From Pseudoneurospora amorphoporcata (taxonomy: Eukaryota > Ascomycota > Sordariomycetes > Sordariales > Sordariaceae), in the NCBI GenBank assembly GCA_033297205.1, contig MU859085.1:1-64000 (forward strand): a stretch of DNA of 64,000 bases, read 5' to 3'. Below, piece after piece: positions 46,957 to 58,900 of this stretch; positions within the stretch are counted from its first letter, which is position 1, and every line of letters begins with the position of its first letter. The notes beneath the pieces were generated by a model. That model was not told the origin of the DNA. It saw only the letters and a program-made list of their open reading frames with translations, and did no database searches. A program made the position numbers and the translations under genes.

Positions 46957-48078
46957 ATGTCCGCCGACTTCTGGGCCGGATACATCTCCGGCGCCATCGG
47001 CATCGTCATCGGTAACCCGCTTGACATTCTCAAAGTCCGACTCCAAGCCGGTGGTTCTTCCTCCTCCACGTCCTCCCCAATCTCATCCTCACCCTCTCTA
47101 CCATCGCCCACCCCAGGTTCAACACCATCAACAGGCACAGCATCAGCAGCAACAACCAACTGGATCCGCCCCTTCCTCCGCGGCACCGCCGCCCCCGTCC
47201 TTGGCTACGGCGCCCTCAACGCCCTCCTCTTCGTCTCCTACAACCGGACCGAATCCGCCCTCAACCAATTCGTTTTCGGTATAGACCCTTCTCTGCCTTC
47301 ACAAATAGGAGTCAACCTCTGGAGTACGTGGATTGCTGGAGCTGTTGGAGGGCTGGCTACCTGGGTCGTCAGCACGCCTACCGAGTTGGTCAAGTGTCGA
47401 GTTCAGCTCCAGGACCAGGGAGTGGTGGATGGGGAAAATAGGATAGGCAGAGAGAAAGGGTCATGGCAAGTAACCAAACACGTGCTCCGCACCCAAGGGA
47501 TCAAAGGTCTTTATTTTGGCGGGGTGGTGACGGCGTTGAGGGATAGTATCGGGTATGGATTTTACTTTTGGAGTTATGAGTTGAGCTCGAGGTGGATGGT
47601 TGCTGCGTCTTCTTCTTCTTCTTCTTCTTCTCAGGCTGGTGGTATCTTCACCTCTGAAGCAGCTCGTGTCCTTCTCTGCGGTGGTCTAGCGGGCATCGTC
47701 ACCTGGGCTAGCATTTTCCCCCTGGACGTAATCAAGACGAGGGTTCAGACCCAAGGGATTCTTGGGGTTGGAGCTTCTTCTACCTCAACTGAGCAAACGA
47801 CACTCTTGGACCAGACGACAACGGCCCAACGGAAACAGAGGCCGTTAGGAGCTTGGGAGGTAGCCAAATCGACGTACAGAGAAGGCGGGGTGAAGCCGTT
47901 CTTTAGGGGACTCGCGGTCTGTAGTGTCAGGGCGTTTATCGTCAATGCTGTGCAGTGGGCGATTTATGAGTGGATCATGACGGAACTTGGGCAAGGCAGG
48001 AGGGCGAAAGCATCGGCCGCTGGTGTCGAGGCGGGATCATCATTTGGAGGCGGCGAGCTTGTGGGGATGGGTGCTTGA
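46957..48078 (+). CDS. Mitochondrial carrier family protein
   Basis: It is an inner-membrane solute carrier of 373 residues encoded by a single exon. Three tandem carrier repeats carry the signature PxD/ExxK: PLDILKVRLQ (21-30), PTELVKCRVQ (about 141) and PLDVIKTRVQ (about 255). Loop insertions are unusual in length: a Ser/Pro/Thr-rich stretch of about 35 residues after the first signature and a Ser8 run near residue 222 from a TCT repeat. The third repeat is also extended by a Ser/Thr/Gln-rich loop. Repeat 2 has Glu instead of the usual Asp in its signature, which occurs in several subfamilies. The resemblance is to the carnitine/ornithine branch, but the transported solute cannot be assigned from the sequence. 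Convergent with SKT5. Confidence 0.88.
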   Translation: MSADFWAGYISGAIGIVIGNPLDILKVRLQAGGSSSSTSSPISSSPSLPSPTPGSTPSTGTASAATTNWIRPFLRGTAAPVLGYGALNALLFVSYNRTESALNQFVFGIDPSLPSQIGVNLWSTWIAGAVGGLATWVVSTPTELVKCRVQLQDQGVVDGENRIGREKGSWQVTKHVLRTQGIKGLYFGGVVTALRDSIGYGFYFWSYELSSRWMVAASSSSSSSSQAGGIFTSEAARVLLCGGLAGIVTWASIFPLDVIKTRVQTQGILGVGASSTSTEQTTLLDQTTTAQRKQRPLGAWEVAKSTYREGGVKPFFRGLAVCSVRAFIVNAVQWAIYEWIMTELGQGRRAKASAAGVEAGSSFGGGELVGMGA

Positions 48079-48767
48079 GATTGCAATGAACTGCGACTAG
48101 GCCGTCACCGACCGACGCACACACCGCCTTCATTTACTTATGACAGTATAGGGACAACCCGTCAGCAGTTGCCTCAACATCGCGGGCCAGCACCACCAGG
48201 AACGGCCCTGGCACCACTGACTGCTAGTTGCCGTCATGCTTCAGATGGAAATGTAAATTTCGCGTCAGCAAAGCAGTGGCTCTCCTACCTACTCAGCTAG
48301 TAAAGTCAAATAATAGATGTAAGGCAAAGCTTCTGTGGGATCCAAAGATTGTATGGAAAAGTGCTTGATTCTGAGGAGGACGAGATTGGCAAAAAGCTTG
48401 GGAAGGGGAGAGCCTACAACAAGTCGGCCCCGACAGTAGAGAGCCCACACACCGTCCCTATCTTGCAAAGATTATGTGCTTAGTTGTACTCGTTTCTCTT
48501 CATTGCGGTTCCTCTATTATATACTTTCCACTGCGCCCGGAACAAAGAGGACTACTCAGTTCTACCCGAGTTCACGCAGGCATAGTTCCGATAGCCCCTA
48601 CCTTCCATCTAACAGTAGTAAACCAGCAAACAGGCCACCCATTTGAACATACACGCACAACTCCGTCAACTCCCTGCAAATTCAACGCAATGATCCTAGA
48701 GCTACAGTTTGGGTATCAGATCCTACCAACGTTACTGAAGCGTCATCGAAGCGCGAACACGACGATT
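48079..48767. other. Intergenic between convergent genes
   Basis: About 690 bp of 3' region shared by the carrier (plus) and the SKT5-type gene (minus). No gene seen. Confidence 0.6.
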
Positions 48768-51700
48768 TTACATCACAACCTGTGGTGATAATTGTTAGAA
48801 TCCTTGGATGATAAGCGAAGTAAATCACAGGCCATGGAAAGAAACTTACGCAGTCACTATCGTTCTTCCCCTGCGGGATGCCCATCTCCTCGAAAGTAGC
48901 AGGCCCATTTCCGATAGTCTTGCCATCGGGATGCTCAGTGTTGGATTTTCCACCAGCTGCCCCGTGCCCAGGCAACCTTGTCGTACTGGCTGCGCTTGGC
49001 GCTGGGCTCGCTGAAGGCCCAGGGCTATGGGTAGGCCTACTATGTGGTTGAGGCGGCTGGTGTTGCTGTACTGGCGGTGCGCTTGCTATCCTTCCGATTC
49101 CAGGTCCAGGTGAACCTGGGCCTCCACTCGAGCCTGGTCTGCCTCCAGCAGCTAGACTCTCCAATCTATCCGGCCTTGGCATGGGACCACCATTCCCGCC
49201 GGTTGGAGTGCCGACCGGAGTACCGGTCGGGAACCGTCCAGGCATAGGAGGAGCAGCTTGTCCATAACCATAAACATCGCTGTTTGGTCTGCTGCTTGTC
49301 CTAGGACCATAGCCTGGCTGTGCGCCGCCACTCATTACGGTTGGAAGGCCTGGACTTTGTTGAGGACTATGCATGGCACCTCCAACCTGGTGAGCCAGAG
49401 GGTAATTGGCAGCATTAGGATTGGGCTTCTGCAGTCTTTGTCTCATGGGATCGCCAATGGGCGCAGGGGAGGTCGGAATGCCAGGACCAGCACCTCCACT
49501 CATCCGCTGTGGCGAAGGCCCAGGACCAACATCGAGTGGAGGGTGATAGCTGTTTTGTCTGTAACCAGGCTGAGGGCCAGCACCGGGTCCGGAACCGGGG
49601 CTGGGCTTTCTATACCCAGGTGAGACCTGTGGTTCCCAAGCACCAACTGCCCCGGGAGGAACTCGGCCTCGGGGTCCGGGACCTTGTGGGCCGGGGCCTT
49701 GTGGTACAGAGGGACCGTTGGGTGAGTTGGGCCGGATCCCGAAAGCGCTCATAGGCCGGTCGGCATGTGGACCACCGGAGCTTGATGACGGACGGATGCC
49801 AGGATTGAAGTGAGGTGCTAAGGGTTTCGCGGACAGATAGTTCTGCTGCATATGTGGCGGAGGAGACGGGTGATGCATATCGTCTTCCGGATAAGGAGCG
49901 GTGTTAGTGCGCGCTCTGAGAGGCGGAGGCCTAGTGTCCTCAGGATACGGTGCCGTGGACTTGGACCTCAAGGTCAGGTTCAAGTTCGGAGTCGAATCAA
50001 AATTGACCGTAAAGGCGGGTGGTCTATTGGAGTTTCGCGCAGGATCCGGAAAGTCAACCGCGTCATGAACCATTGCCGGTCCCTGAGACGCTTTGACAGG
50101 AACCGCTGGCGCATCGCCGGGATTACCCTCACTCAAAGTAGGCAACACTTCCGTGGGCCTGGTAAACCGGTCAGGGCGCTTGCCACGCTGCGAGCCGTGC
50201 TGCGACTTGATACGCGTAAGTGTGGTTGTTTCGTGGTCCTGCTTCGTCAGCGTCTTGGACTGGCTCAATGAATCCAGTCTGCTCATGGCATCCTTGTTTC
50301 CGTGCTCGGCCGCCTTTTCGTACCACTTTCGTGCCTCGACGACATTCTTTTGAACATGAATACCTATTTCATGATAGTATCCCATAGCGAACTCGCCTGT
50401 CGCTAGGCCGGCGTTGGCTGCGTCCAGAGCGTACTTGTACGCAAGTGCCTCATTTTTGGAAAAGGCACCCTCGAAGCCGAACAGAAACCACCTGCTGACA
50501 CCCAATGCAGCCTCGCTTTGTCCCTGGCGGGCAGCAAGGCCGTAGTAGTGAAGGGAGTAGGTCGGGTTGAAGTCGCACCCCAGTTGACTGAGCTCATACG
50601 CCTGACCCATTTTTAGCTGCGCCTTGGGAAAGCCCAGGTATGCCGCCTTCTCGATGTACTGACGAGCGACGACCAAATCGAACGGGAGAATGTCCTCGGG
50701 AACGGTAATGTCGGGAAGTTCCCGCGAAAGAAGCAAGCCGTACACATAAGCGCCCTGCGGAGAGTCCTCATCGGCCGTGTCGGCTGCAAGTTGGATCATG
50801 TCGAGGCCCTGCAGAATATCCTTGTGGAAGCTGTGCTGGCCCATGAGGTGTATCATGCCTAATCGGTAGTTGGAGGCGGTATCGTTCATCCTCACGCCGG
50901 CCTCGTAATGCTTGATGGCGTTGGGGATGTCGTTGGAGTTTTCGTAGAGCATGCCCATGCGGTATTCGGCCCTACCGTATCCGTTCTCTGCCGCCCTCTT
51001 GTAGTGGGCGTAAGCCTCCCGTTTGTTCTCGCGATATCCATATTTGCCGAACTCCAGCCATTTTCCCTTCATAAAGGTCGCCTCGGGATGATCTTGACTT
51101 GCGAGGTACTCGATGATGTTGAGAGCGTCGACGCGCAATTCGTGCTCTGTCGTGGGAGTCGACGGCCGTTCCCTTCCCTTGCCATCGCGCTTCCACTCTC
51201 TGGCGGCGGCCTCTTGGGCTATGTCGACCCAAATCAACGAGTCGCGCGCCCATGTCACCTGCATCGAGACATTGTTGGAGTGGAGGACCAGGGTGCGGGC
51301 CTGGTAGAGGATCTCTTCCTTCTCCTCGTCGCTCGGAGGGATGTTCTCGCCCTTGACCTTGGGGAAAGGGGAGAACGAGGGCGCGTCCATGGCTGTCGAC
51401 CGGGCGCCGGTGCTTCGTTGGAAAGGCTTGAACCTGTTTGTAGCCCATCAAGGTTGGGCAAGCCGTCAGCAGCAGGTCCCCTTGCATTTATATACTGCGG
51501 TATACAGCGCATCGGCATGTGCCATATGCGCATAAAAGCCCCACCCGAAGGGATCCTGGAACTCTGCTGGAAGCCAGCGTACCGGTATGGATCCCCTCCC
51601 CTGGGCGGGCCCGTCGGTGGGAATCAGGGCCGAGCACTTACGTCCTTGCGTCTTGTTGTTGGTCCTTGTTTGCGCTACCGACGGCACTGCTGTTCTTTTG

Positions 51701-53409
51701 AGGATGGACTTCACGAGCTTCGAGTTCCATGCGTTGGATGTCCTCTTGCATGTTTTGAGGCACCTCTGGCATTACCCTGTAGAAAAGATATCAAAACATG
51801 TCTGTCAGCCTCTCAGCGCTCGCCATTCAGCGGCTCAGCCCTCCACCCAGCCCTTTTCCCACCTGCTAGCGGAGCCTCGTAGCAGATCCGTCATTTCGCA
51901 AGCCATGCAACTCCGGGTGTTGCGCCGCGCGTCTAATATTACTTGATCGGACCCGACGATTCAACACAAAGTTGATAATTTGCAGTCAAATTGGAGGACG
52001 CTTTCAGGAAAAGGAACAGGCTTACCGTTGCGGGGCTGGGGCGACAACTTCAGGCATGAAATAGTCATCATAGCCTCCAGGGACAAACGTTGCGCCCAAG
52101 GTTGGCATATCGGGGGAGTCGCTTCCTGTAAATAGGAACAGGGGCAACGGTGGTGACAATGGTTCCGATGCCTTGGCCGCGCCTGTAAAAGTTCCCGCAA
52201 AACGTATCTGTCAGCACGTGCAGCTTGTTTGAATTGTCCGGTCTGACGACTTCAGCGTAAACCCCGTACCGAAGCATACAGTGATGGATAGTGTGAGCAG
52301 CGGTTCCCCCACTTCCGGTGCCGTGGTAGAGAGGTATGTATGTAGAGGTAGCGTAGTGGGTGCAAGCTTCGTCGTTGCGATGGCCGCAAAGGGAGAAAGG
52401 GAGAGAGGGGTTGCGGGGACGTTTGCAGGGGAATCTCAGCAAGTCAGGAGGGGCGCCAAGCAGAAGCTTTCTTAGACGTGGGATGCTGGGATTGTAGTGG
52501 CTTCGTGTCTTTGACGGTGTCGTCGATGGCTACGATGACAGAAGAAGTCAAAGAGAAAGAGAAAGCTAGGAGCAGCTCAGTATGTCGAGAACGGAAGGAA
52601 ATGCTTCCTATAACAGAAAGTTCTCTGTGTCCAAGGGAGCGCCCGTGATCTCACGACAGCTAAACACAGCCAGGCAGTGCGACCCGCAGAAAGCTATTTG
52701 TTACCTGATGGGCCGTGGTCGCAATAAAATGGAATACCACCGAGCAAGGATGAGGGTCTTGAGAGCTTGCCTGACTTGCTTGGCTCACACCCCTTGGGAC
52801 AGTACGCAGTGCCCGAGTGCTCTTTCGGTGATGGTGTGTGTGTTGCCGAATCCGGGTCTCGCACGGGATGCGACCAGCGTCCAATTCCATGGCTCAGCGG
52901 ACCATCCCGAATCCAGCGGCAACAGTGTGGCTTTGCTTGGTGCCTGACCCTTCTCCTTGAATTACCTCCTAGAGTGTTTCGAGAGTGAAGATGGCAGTGA
53001 TGGTCGCAGATGTTGAACTCCTTCATATCCCGGCTTCCTTGCCTGCTTCTCTTGGATTCTAAGCTTGAAGAGTTGAGGCTCTTCAAACTCTCGAGCGAGG
53101 TGTGTACTGTATAAACAACAATGTGGTGACTCCACTCTGCTGTGCCTCTGTCGATGGCATGTTGGCGGCCGCTGGGAGTTCATGTTGGACGTTCTTGGTT
53201 CCCGACTGGTCAAGTTCGTCGAATATTCGGTGCAGTGCATTCCAGCAAAGCCAGTGTCAACCCAAACGTGCAAGAACAAGGGTCAAGGAAGTATATGATC
53301 AAACACCATAAGAATAGCGCTCAAAGATGAGCATCTACATACCCTTCGAGCGCGAGGCTTTGACATTGGCCTCCTGAAGGTTTGGGTTTCGTTTCGTTAG
53401 GGACGTCAT
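48768..53409 (-). CDS. SKT5: SKT5-type chitin synthase activator with Sel1 repeats
   Basis: Skt5/Chs4 proteins recruit and activate class IV chitin synthase (Chs3) at the plasma membrane. Proposed exons: complement of 53343-53409 (tentative), 52026-52125, 51642-51776, 48850-51433 and 48768-48779, giving 965 residues with consistent phases. Sel1 repeats occupy about residues 215-490 (AEYRMGMLYENS, AQLKMGQAYELS, ARKWYEKAAEHGNKDA). The C-terminal 450 residues are Pro/Gly/Gln-rich. The largest exon ends NDSDC; a GTAAGT donor and an ACAG acceptor add GTT GTG ATG TAA, completing the CaaX box CVVM, as expected for a farnesylated Skt5. The 5' end is the weak point: exon 1 (MTSLTKRNPNLQEANVKASRSK) requires a 1.2-kb intron, and other exons could lie in 52126-53342. 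The ATG at 51390 is internal, as the upstream exons join in frame to FKPFQRSTGARSTAMDAPS. Confidence 0.82.
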
Positions 53410-54384
53410 TGTGATGGTTGATCTCTGCGTCTTGACCGCCATCAAGGTAATATGCGGTCGGATATGCCAAGGTTGGGCGGCTTGCAGAGGGAAGGCCACA
53501 CTGCGGACGCAAGGTAGTTTTGACCGATAGCAAGATCAACTTTGCAGGAGATTGGAAGCAATGAAGAAGGGAGGGCTTGATGGAGGAATAAGGATAGCGA
53601 GGGTATAGGTCTCGTAGTAGGTCGTTCGTGTCCAAGGATGACATTCTGGAAGCTTAGTTGAAGGGAGTTGGCCATGTTTTTGACCGTGGAAGTTGAACAT
53701 GTCCAAAGTTCTCCAAAAGAAACGAACGTCCAACTCTCTTCATTTCGGGAAGTGCGCATCTTGCAACCGCATCATGTGAGCTCCTGAAATTACATGCCAC
53801 AAACTCCTTGTGAAGAAGGCGTAACATGACCCGTCAAGTGTAACTCGTTCGTGCCTTTCCGTGTTAAAGAAGCGAGTGTAAATTGGCCATCAAGGTACAG
53901 CGAACTAGGAAGCCGCTATCGATAAGCTATTGCACCAAGAACCTAACTACCTAAAGGGACAAGCCGTGCACGGGCCAGCTGCTTCAATTGCCTGCAGCTG
54001 GCGGGGCCGTGGAGCCGCGCTCGACCCAGCAGCATGCCAAGCAACCAGCTTGTGCGGCAGCTCACTGCAGCTCCCGACTAAACGTCACCCCGTCAGCCTG
54101 CCGCGGCGACGCCCAAGACAGCAGCAATCCATCGCCTCGTTTCCCAAGACAAGCCAACAAATTCCCCGACGACAAACTATACAACATCGACGGCCTAATA
54201 CCATAACAACTCCCCGATTTAGAAGCACAAAGAACAAGACGCATTCGCCTACCCATCACATTGATTTGCCGCCCGCGATAGCTTCAACCGCCAGCTACCC
54301 ATAACAACAAACGAACAAAAGTCGAGACACGACTTGCTGCCGTCCCCTCGTATCCCCACGAACAAACCACACAAGATACCCAAA
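53410..54384. other. Divergent intergenic region, SKT5 / RPN12
   Basis: About 970 bp. An open frame on the minus strand continues to 53759 and is probably SKT5 leader. No other feature seen. Confidence 0.5.
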
Positions 54385-55397
54385 ATGGCAGAGCGACAAC
54401 TCACCCAAATCCTCAGCCAACTCCAAACCTCCGCCTCCACCCTCTCCTACACCGACTCCTCCGCCCTTCTCTCCAAAGCCAAGCTGTTGCTCCTGCAACT
54501 CAACGCCTTGACCCCGACCGCGCCCGGCTCCGCCTCCAACCCTTCGCTCTTCTCTCTCGCCCGCCAAGTCTACGAGCAAGGTGCTTTGGCCTCGATCCGC
54601 GCCAAGAACCCCGACGCCTTCCTGCGCTACGTCAGCCAGCTCCAGGGCTTTTACGATTTGGAGGGCACCGTCGGCACCGGTGCTGCGGGCGGCAGGATTG
54701 CGGGTGCGGATGCGAACAGGGAGGAGAAGAATAAGGTCACTGGACTGTATTTGCTGTTGCTGTTGACGCAGGGACAGTATGCCGAGTTCCATAGCGAGCT
54801 GGAGGCACTGAGCACGAGGTTGGGTGGTGCTAGTGAACTGGAGGCGGATAGGTTTTTGGATTATCCCATCAAGTTGGAGAGGTGGCTGATGGAGGGGAGT
54901 TACGATCGGGTGTGGAAGGCGATGAAGAAGGGGGAGGTTCCTTGTGAGGAGTACGGAGTTTTTTCCGAGGTTAGTTCTGTTCTAACGTTTTTCTTGTTTT
55001 GCATTTCCCCTCTTTCCGTCCTCAACTTTCTCCCACCCACACGTCCATTCATCATATCCTACTCGAATCCTAATCCTTGATAACGATCGCTAACCACCCC
55101 TCTCACCATCAACAGATTCTCACCTTCCAAATCCGCTCCGAAATCGCCTCCTCCTCCGAGCGCGCCTACCCCTCGCTTCCCATCTCCTCCACCAAGTCCC
55201 TCTTGTTCCTCGAGTCCGAGGGCGAGGTGGTCGAATTTGCCCGCAGCCGCGGCTGGATCCTCAAGGACGGCCACATCATCTTCCCCTCTGCTGAGCCGCC
55301 GGCGGAGGAGGCCGGTGCCGAGCAGGAGAAGCCGTTCAGCCAGTTGGTCATTGAGAATGCGCTGGGCTATGCTAGGGAGCTGGAGACGATTGTCTAA
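54385..55397 (+). CDS. RPN12: 26S proteasome regulatory subunit Rpn12 (PSMD8)
   Basis: Rpn12 is a PCI-domain subunit of the proteasome lid, the last to join during lid assembly. Two exons, 54385-54969 and 55116-55397, joined over a 146-nt intron (GTTAGT...ACAG), give 288 residues, about the family length. The N-terminal half is helical; conserved features are FLRYVSQLQGFYDL, GLYLLLLLTQGQYAEFHSELE and the CSN8/PSMD8 segment ending FLDYPIKLERWLMEGSYDRVW. The PCI winged helix follows in exon 2 (RSEIASSSERAYPSLPISS, SLLFLESEGEVVEFARSRGW), ending at NALGYARELETIV. An upstream in-frame ATG (54334) exists, but AAAATGGC at 54385 begins the conserved part. Convergent with the coatomer gene. Confidence 0.94.
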
Positions 55398-55991
55398 GCG
55401 AGCTGAAGGAAACGAAACGGGACATACAAAGTGGGATGGCTGGGTTGGGTTGGTTTATGCAAGCGTTTTGAAACGATGGCCCTTAGAACCTTAGAGAGCT
55501 ACATAGGTATTACTTTCGTCGTTGCAAATCGCAGGAGCGATTCGAATAGTAATAAAGTTAGAGGTCACGTCACGTCCAGGTACACTATCACAGTGTTCAG
55601 TCTGGGTCTCGCCGGCATGTATGAATAGGTTATGATAAAGATATCGCGGCTTGCGTTTGGCAGGCTATCTTCACTTCGGCCGAACTCTGGAATGGCCGGA
55701 AATCTCACGGACCAGTACAATAACACTTGATGACAGCATATATCACTCTCCATTATCACTACTCCTCGGTTTATGGCAAGCAAACATACCTTGATAGCAA
55801 CCAGTTTTCGTTACGTAACAGGCGCGTTAAAAAAAACATTTTGTCTTCCCTTGTCTCTTCTCCCCATTCAGAAGAACCAAAGACGATCATTATACCTACT
55901 TTAACTGTACTTTAACTACTACCTATAGCTTTCATCATCAAAAAAAAAAACCCCTCCTCTTCTTCTTGGATAGCACCGCAAACACCCCTTT
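55398..55991. other. Intergenic between convergent genes
   Basis: Short shared 3' region of RPN12 and the coatomer alpha gene. No feature seen. Confidence 0.6.
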
Positions 55992-58900
55992 TTAAGCAAA
56001 CAGCTTCAGACCACTACCGTGCTTTCCAACCTCGCAAACCTCGCAGACCGTGCACACCGTTCCCTTGTACTTGGTGTGGTACTTGGCTCCGTCGAATGCG
56101 CACTCCTCGTAAGGGGTGCCGCTATAGATGGGCGTGAAGCTGGCGGCGCAGATCTCGAACTCGGCGAACTGGTCGAACTCAATCTCCACGGCGTCGTGAG
56201 GGTTGCGCTCGCATTGCGCCTTGGTTTTCTTGGCCTGTTTTAAAAATCGGTTAGTGTCTCATGCTAGTAAAAAGAGGGGTGGGGTTGGATATCACATACG
56301 TTCTCAGTGATCTTGGTGGCTCCTCCGTTGGCCAATATCCTGTTGGCGAAGCTAAGGGCAGAGCTGTAGTTCTTGCTCTTCACGGCCAGGTTCATCGCGT
56401 TAAGCAAGGCAAGCTGGCGATGGGGAACCTCGATCTTGGGAATGGTGAAGTAGGCCGCCAGTTCCAAGTTCCGCTTCTGGAGCGAGGGGTCCTGGCTCAG
56501 CTGGTCCGGAGAACCCAGTTGCCTGCGGGCCAGCTCGATGGACATGGCAACGGAGTACTCGCAGGCCGAAGCAATCAGCTTCTTGGCCTCGGCAACCTCA
56601 CCATCACTGCCTACTGCGTTGACGAGAACGGAGTGCAGAATGCTCTTGAAGATCTTGACACCATTTTCGAGCTTATTCGCCCTCATCGCATCGTAGCCGC
56701 GCTGCAGGTCATTGGAAGCAAGATACTCGAGGTCCCTGGGGATGATAGGGAGAACCTTCCTAGGATCCGTCTCGTCAGGGTTTCTGCGGACATAGTTCAC
56801 GAGAGGGTCTAGACCAGCCGTGGCAGGGAGGTAAGTCTTGGATGCCTGATAGACCTCCAAGAAGCGAGGCTTGAGCGGCGCAAAGTTGACAGCGCCAACT
56901 TGGCGGTTGAGCAGCTGCATTGCCGACTCGAAGGAACCACCAGCGACGTGGTCAACTGCAAGCGGGGAATTTCGGGACCACATATCTGCTTCACTGCTTC
57001 CCGCACCGCCGGCCTCTGCGCTCTCCACGTTGACAAAGCCCTCCTCGACTTCCGGAATAATATCATCGCCCATGTCCCAGCCCGCAGCATCCTCATCTTC
57101 ATCGGCTTCGCCAAGAGCAACGGCCTTCTTGGTCGCAGGCTCATCTGCACCACCCTCTTCGAGACCGAAGCCGTTGGAAGCGGCAGAGGGCTGGTCTTCC
57201 AGAGACAAGCCCTCAATCTCGCCAAGCAGGGCCTTTTCGAAGAAGGACTGCGAGGCCGCCTTTGTCGGCCAGTTAGCCTTGTATGTGGGGACCACGGGCT
57301 TGGGCGGTGTTAGGGGTTCACCCAGGGTGGGCATCGAGAGCTGCTCTTCTGTGAGGCCAGTAGCCTCGAGAATTTCCCGGCACTCTTCCTCGAGCCCGTG
57401 AGACTTGGCAGTCATGTAGGCCAGGGGGTACAGATCGATTTCCTTAAACATCTGAATACGATCTTGGACCTCTCCTAGATAAAGGGCGTTCTGGAATCTT
57501 GAAGTGAAGTCACCACGGTGCTCAGCAATCTTGCCCATCCTCGAGAGCTTGTCGTGGTCGCCGGTTGTGAGATAGAGGAAAGACAGCTTGTCGAAGTGCT
57601 TGAGCTTTTGGTAGCACATCTCCACGATCTGATGGTTGCCATGGGCCAGGGCCTCCTGGCTGAGTCTCGTCCAGAGCTTGGGCTTGTCTAGTTCCTTAGC
57701 CATCTCAACCGCAACCTCAAGATTACCACACTCAATGGCAAGCTCGAACCTGGTAGTAGGATCCTGGACGAACTGGAGCGCGATCTCAGGATAGCCCTTC
57801 TTCTGGAGGTAGGCAATGATCGACTGGCCAACCAAGCTCGAATTCTGGATGATGTGTAGCATTTCCTCGTAGTTACGCTTGACAAGCGCAAGCTTGAAGC
57901 GGTACTCGGTGGGGTCGATCTGCAAAATCTTGGGCTTCGCAGCACGATCAAGGCAGTAAACGTTCCTGCCCTTGACACGGGTGAGGTAAACAGTCTGGTC
58001 GAGGGTGCAAACGATGCCGTTATCGCCGTTGAGAAGCGTGTACTTGACATGGTTGAGAGTCGAGTACAGCAGAACACCGGCATCGTCCCACGCAGCACTC
58101 TTGAGACGAATGGTCTCGTGCAGAGTGCTGACCTGCTCCAGAGTCTTGGTCACAATCGTCACATTATGTTTGCTAAGCAAAGCTGCGTAGAGACCATCGT
58201 TGGACCATACGACGTATTTGACGCCAGTTACAGCCAGCTCGGCAGTGCTCTTCCTCTGCTGGATGTCGTAAAGGTGAACAGCGGTCGGGGTAATGATAAG
58301 GAGGTTGCCGGTGCCGCCGAAGTAGATATCGGTGGTACCAACAGGGGGCTTGAACGATCTCGTGGTGTTGTTGGTCAAGTCCTTGATATCGACGGTCTGA
58401 GTGGCGGTGTTAAGAACAGCGAAGCGGTTGCGAGCCACAAACACAGCCGAGTTGCCCTGGCCCCTCTTGGATTCGGTGGGCTCGATAGCCCCAGAGCCAT
58501 CACGAGGAAGGGTAATCAGTTCGTACGAACCACCATCCGCCGGGGAGGTGACCAAGATGGACCTCTCAGCGGGGTTGTAGGAGAGTGTCCGTGGGGGCAC
58601 CCATGGGCTTCCGAGTTTCTTGAGCGACAAAAGTATGGGCGACTCGACATTCTTCTGGAAGTCGTACATCTTGACGTGCTTCTCCTTGGTAATGTAAAAG
58701 ATGTTGTTCTGATAAACGGCAGAAGCAGGCCTCTCACGCTCGAGCTTGAACACCATAACACCATTGTCGTGACCAGCAGCGAACAAGTTGATTTCCGGGT
58801 GCGCGGCGATAACCCAGATCCTATCGTTCTCTCGCTTGAAGGTGTGGACCGCGGTACGCTTGTTGAGATCCCATACTCGAATAGTCTTGTCTTCGCCAGC

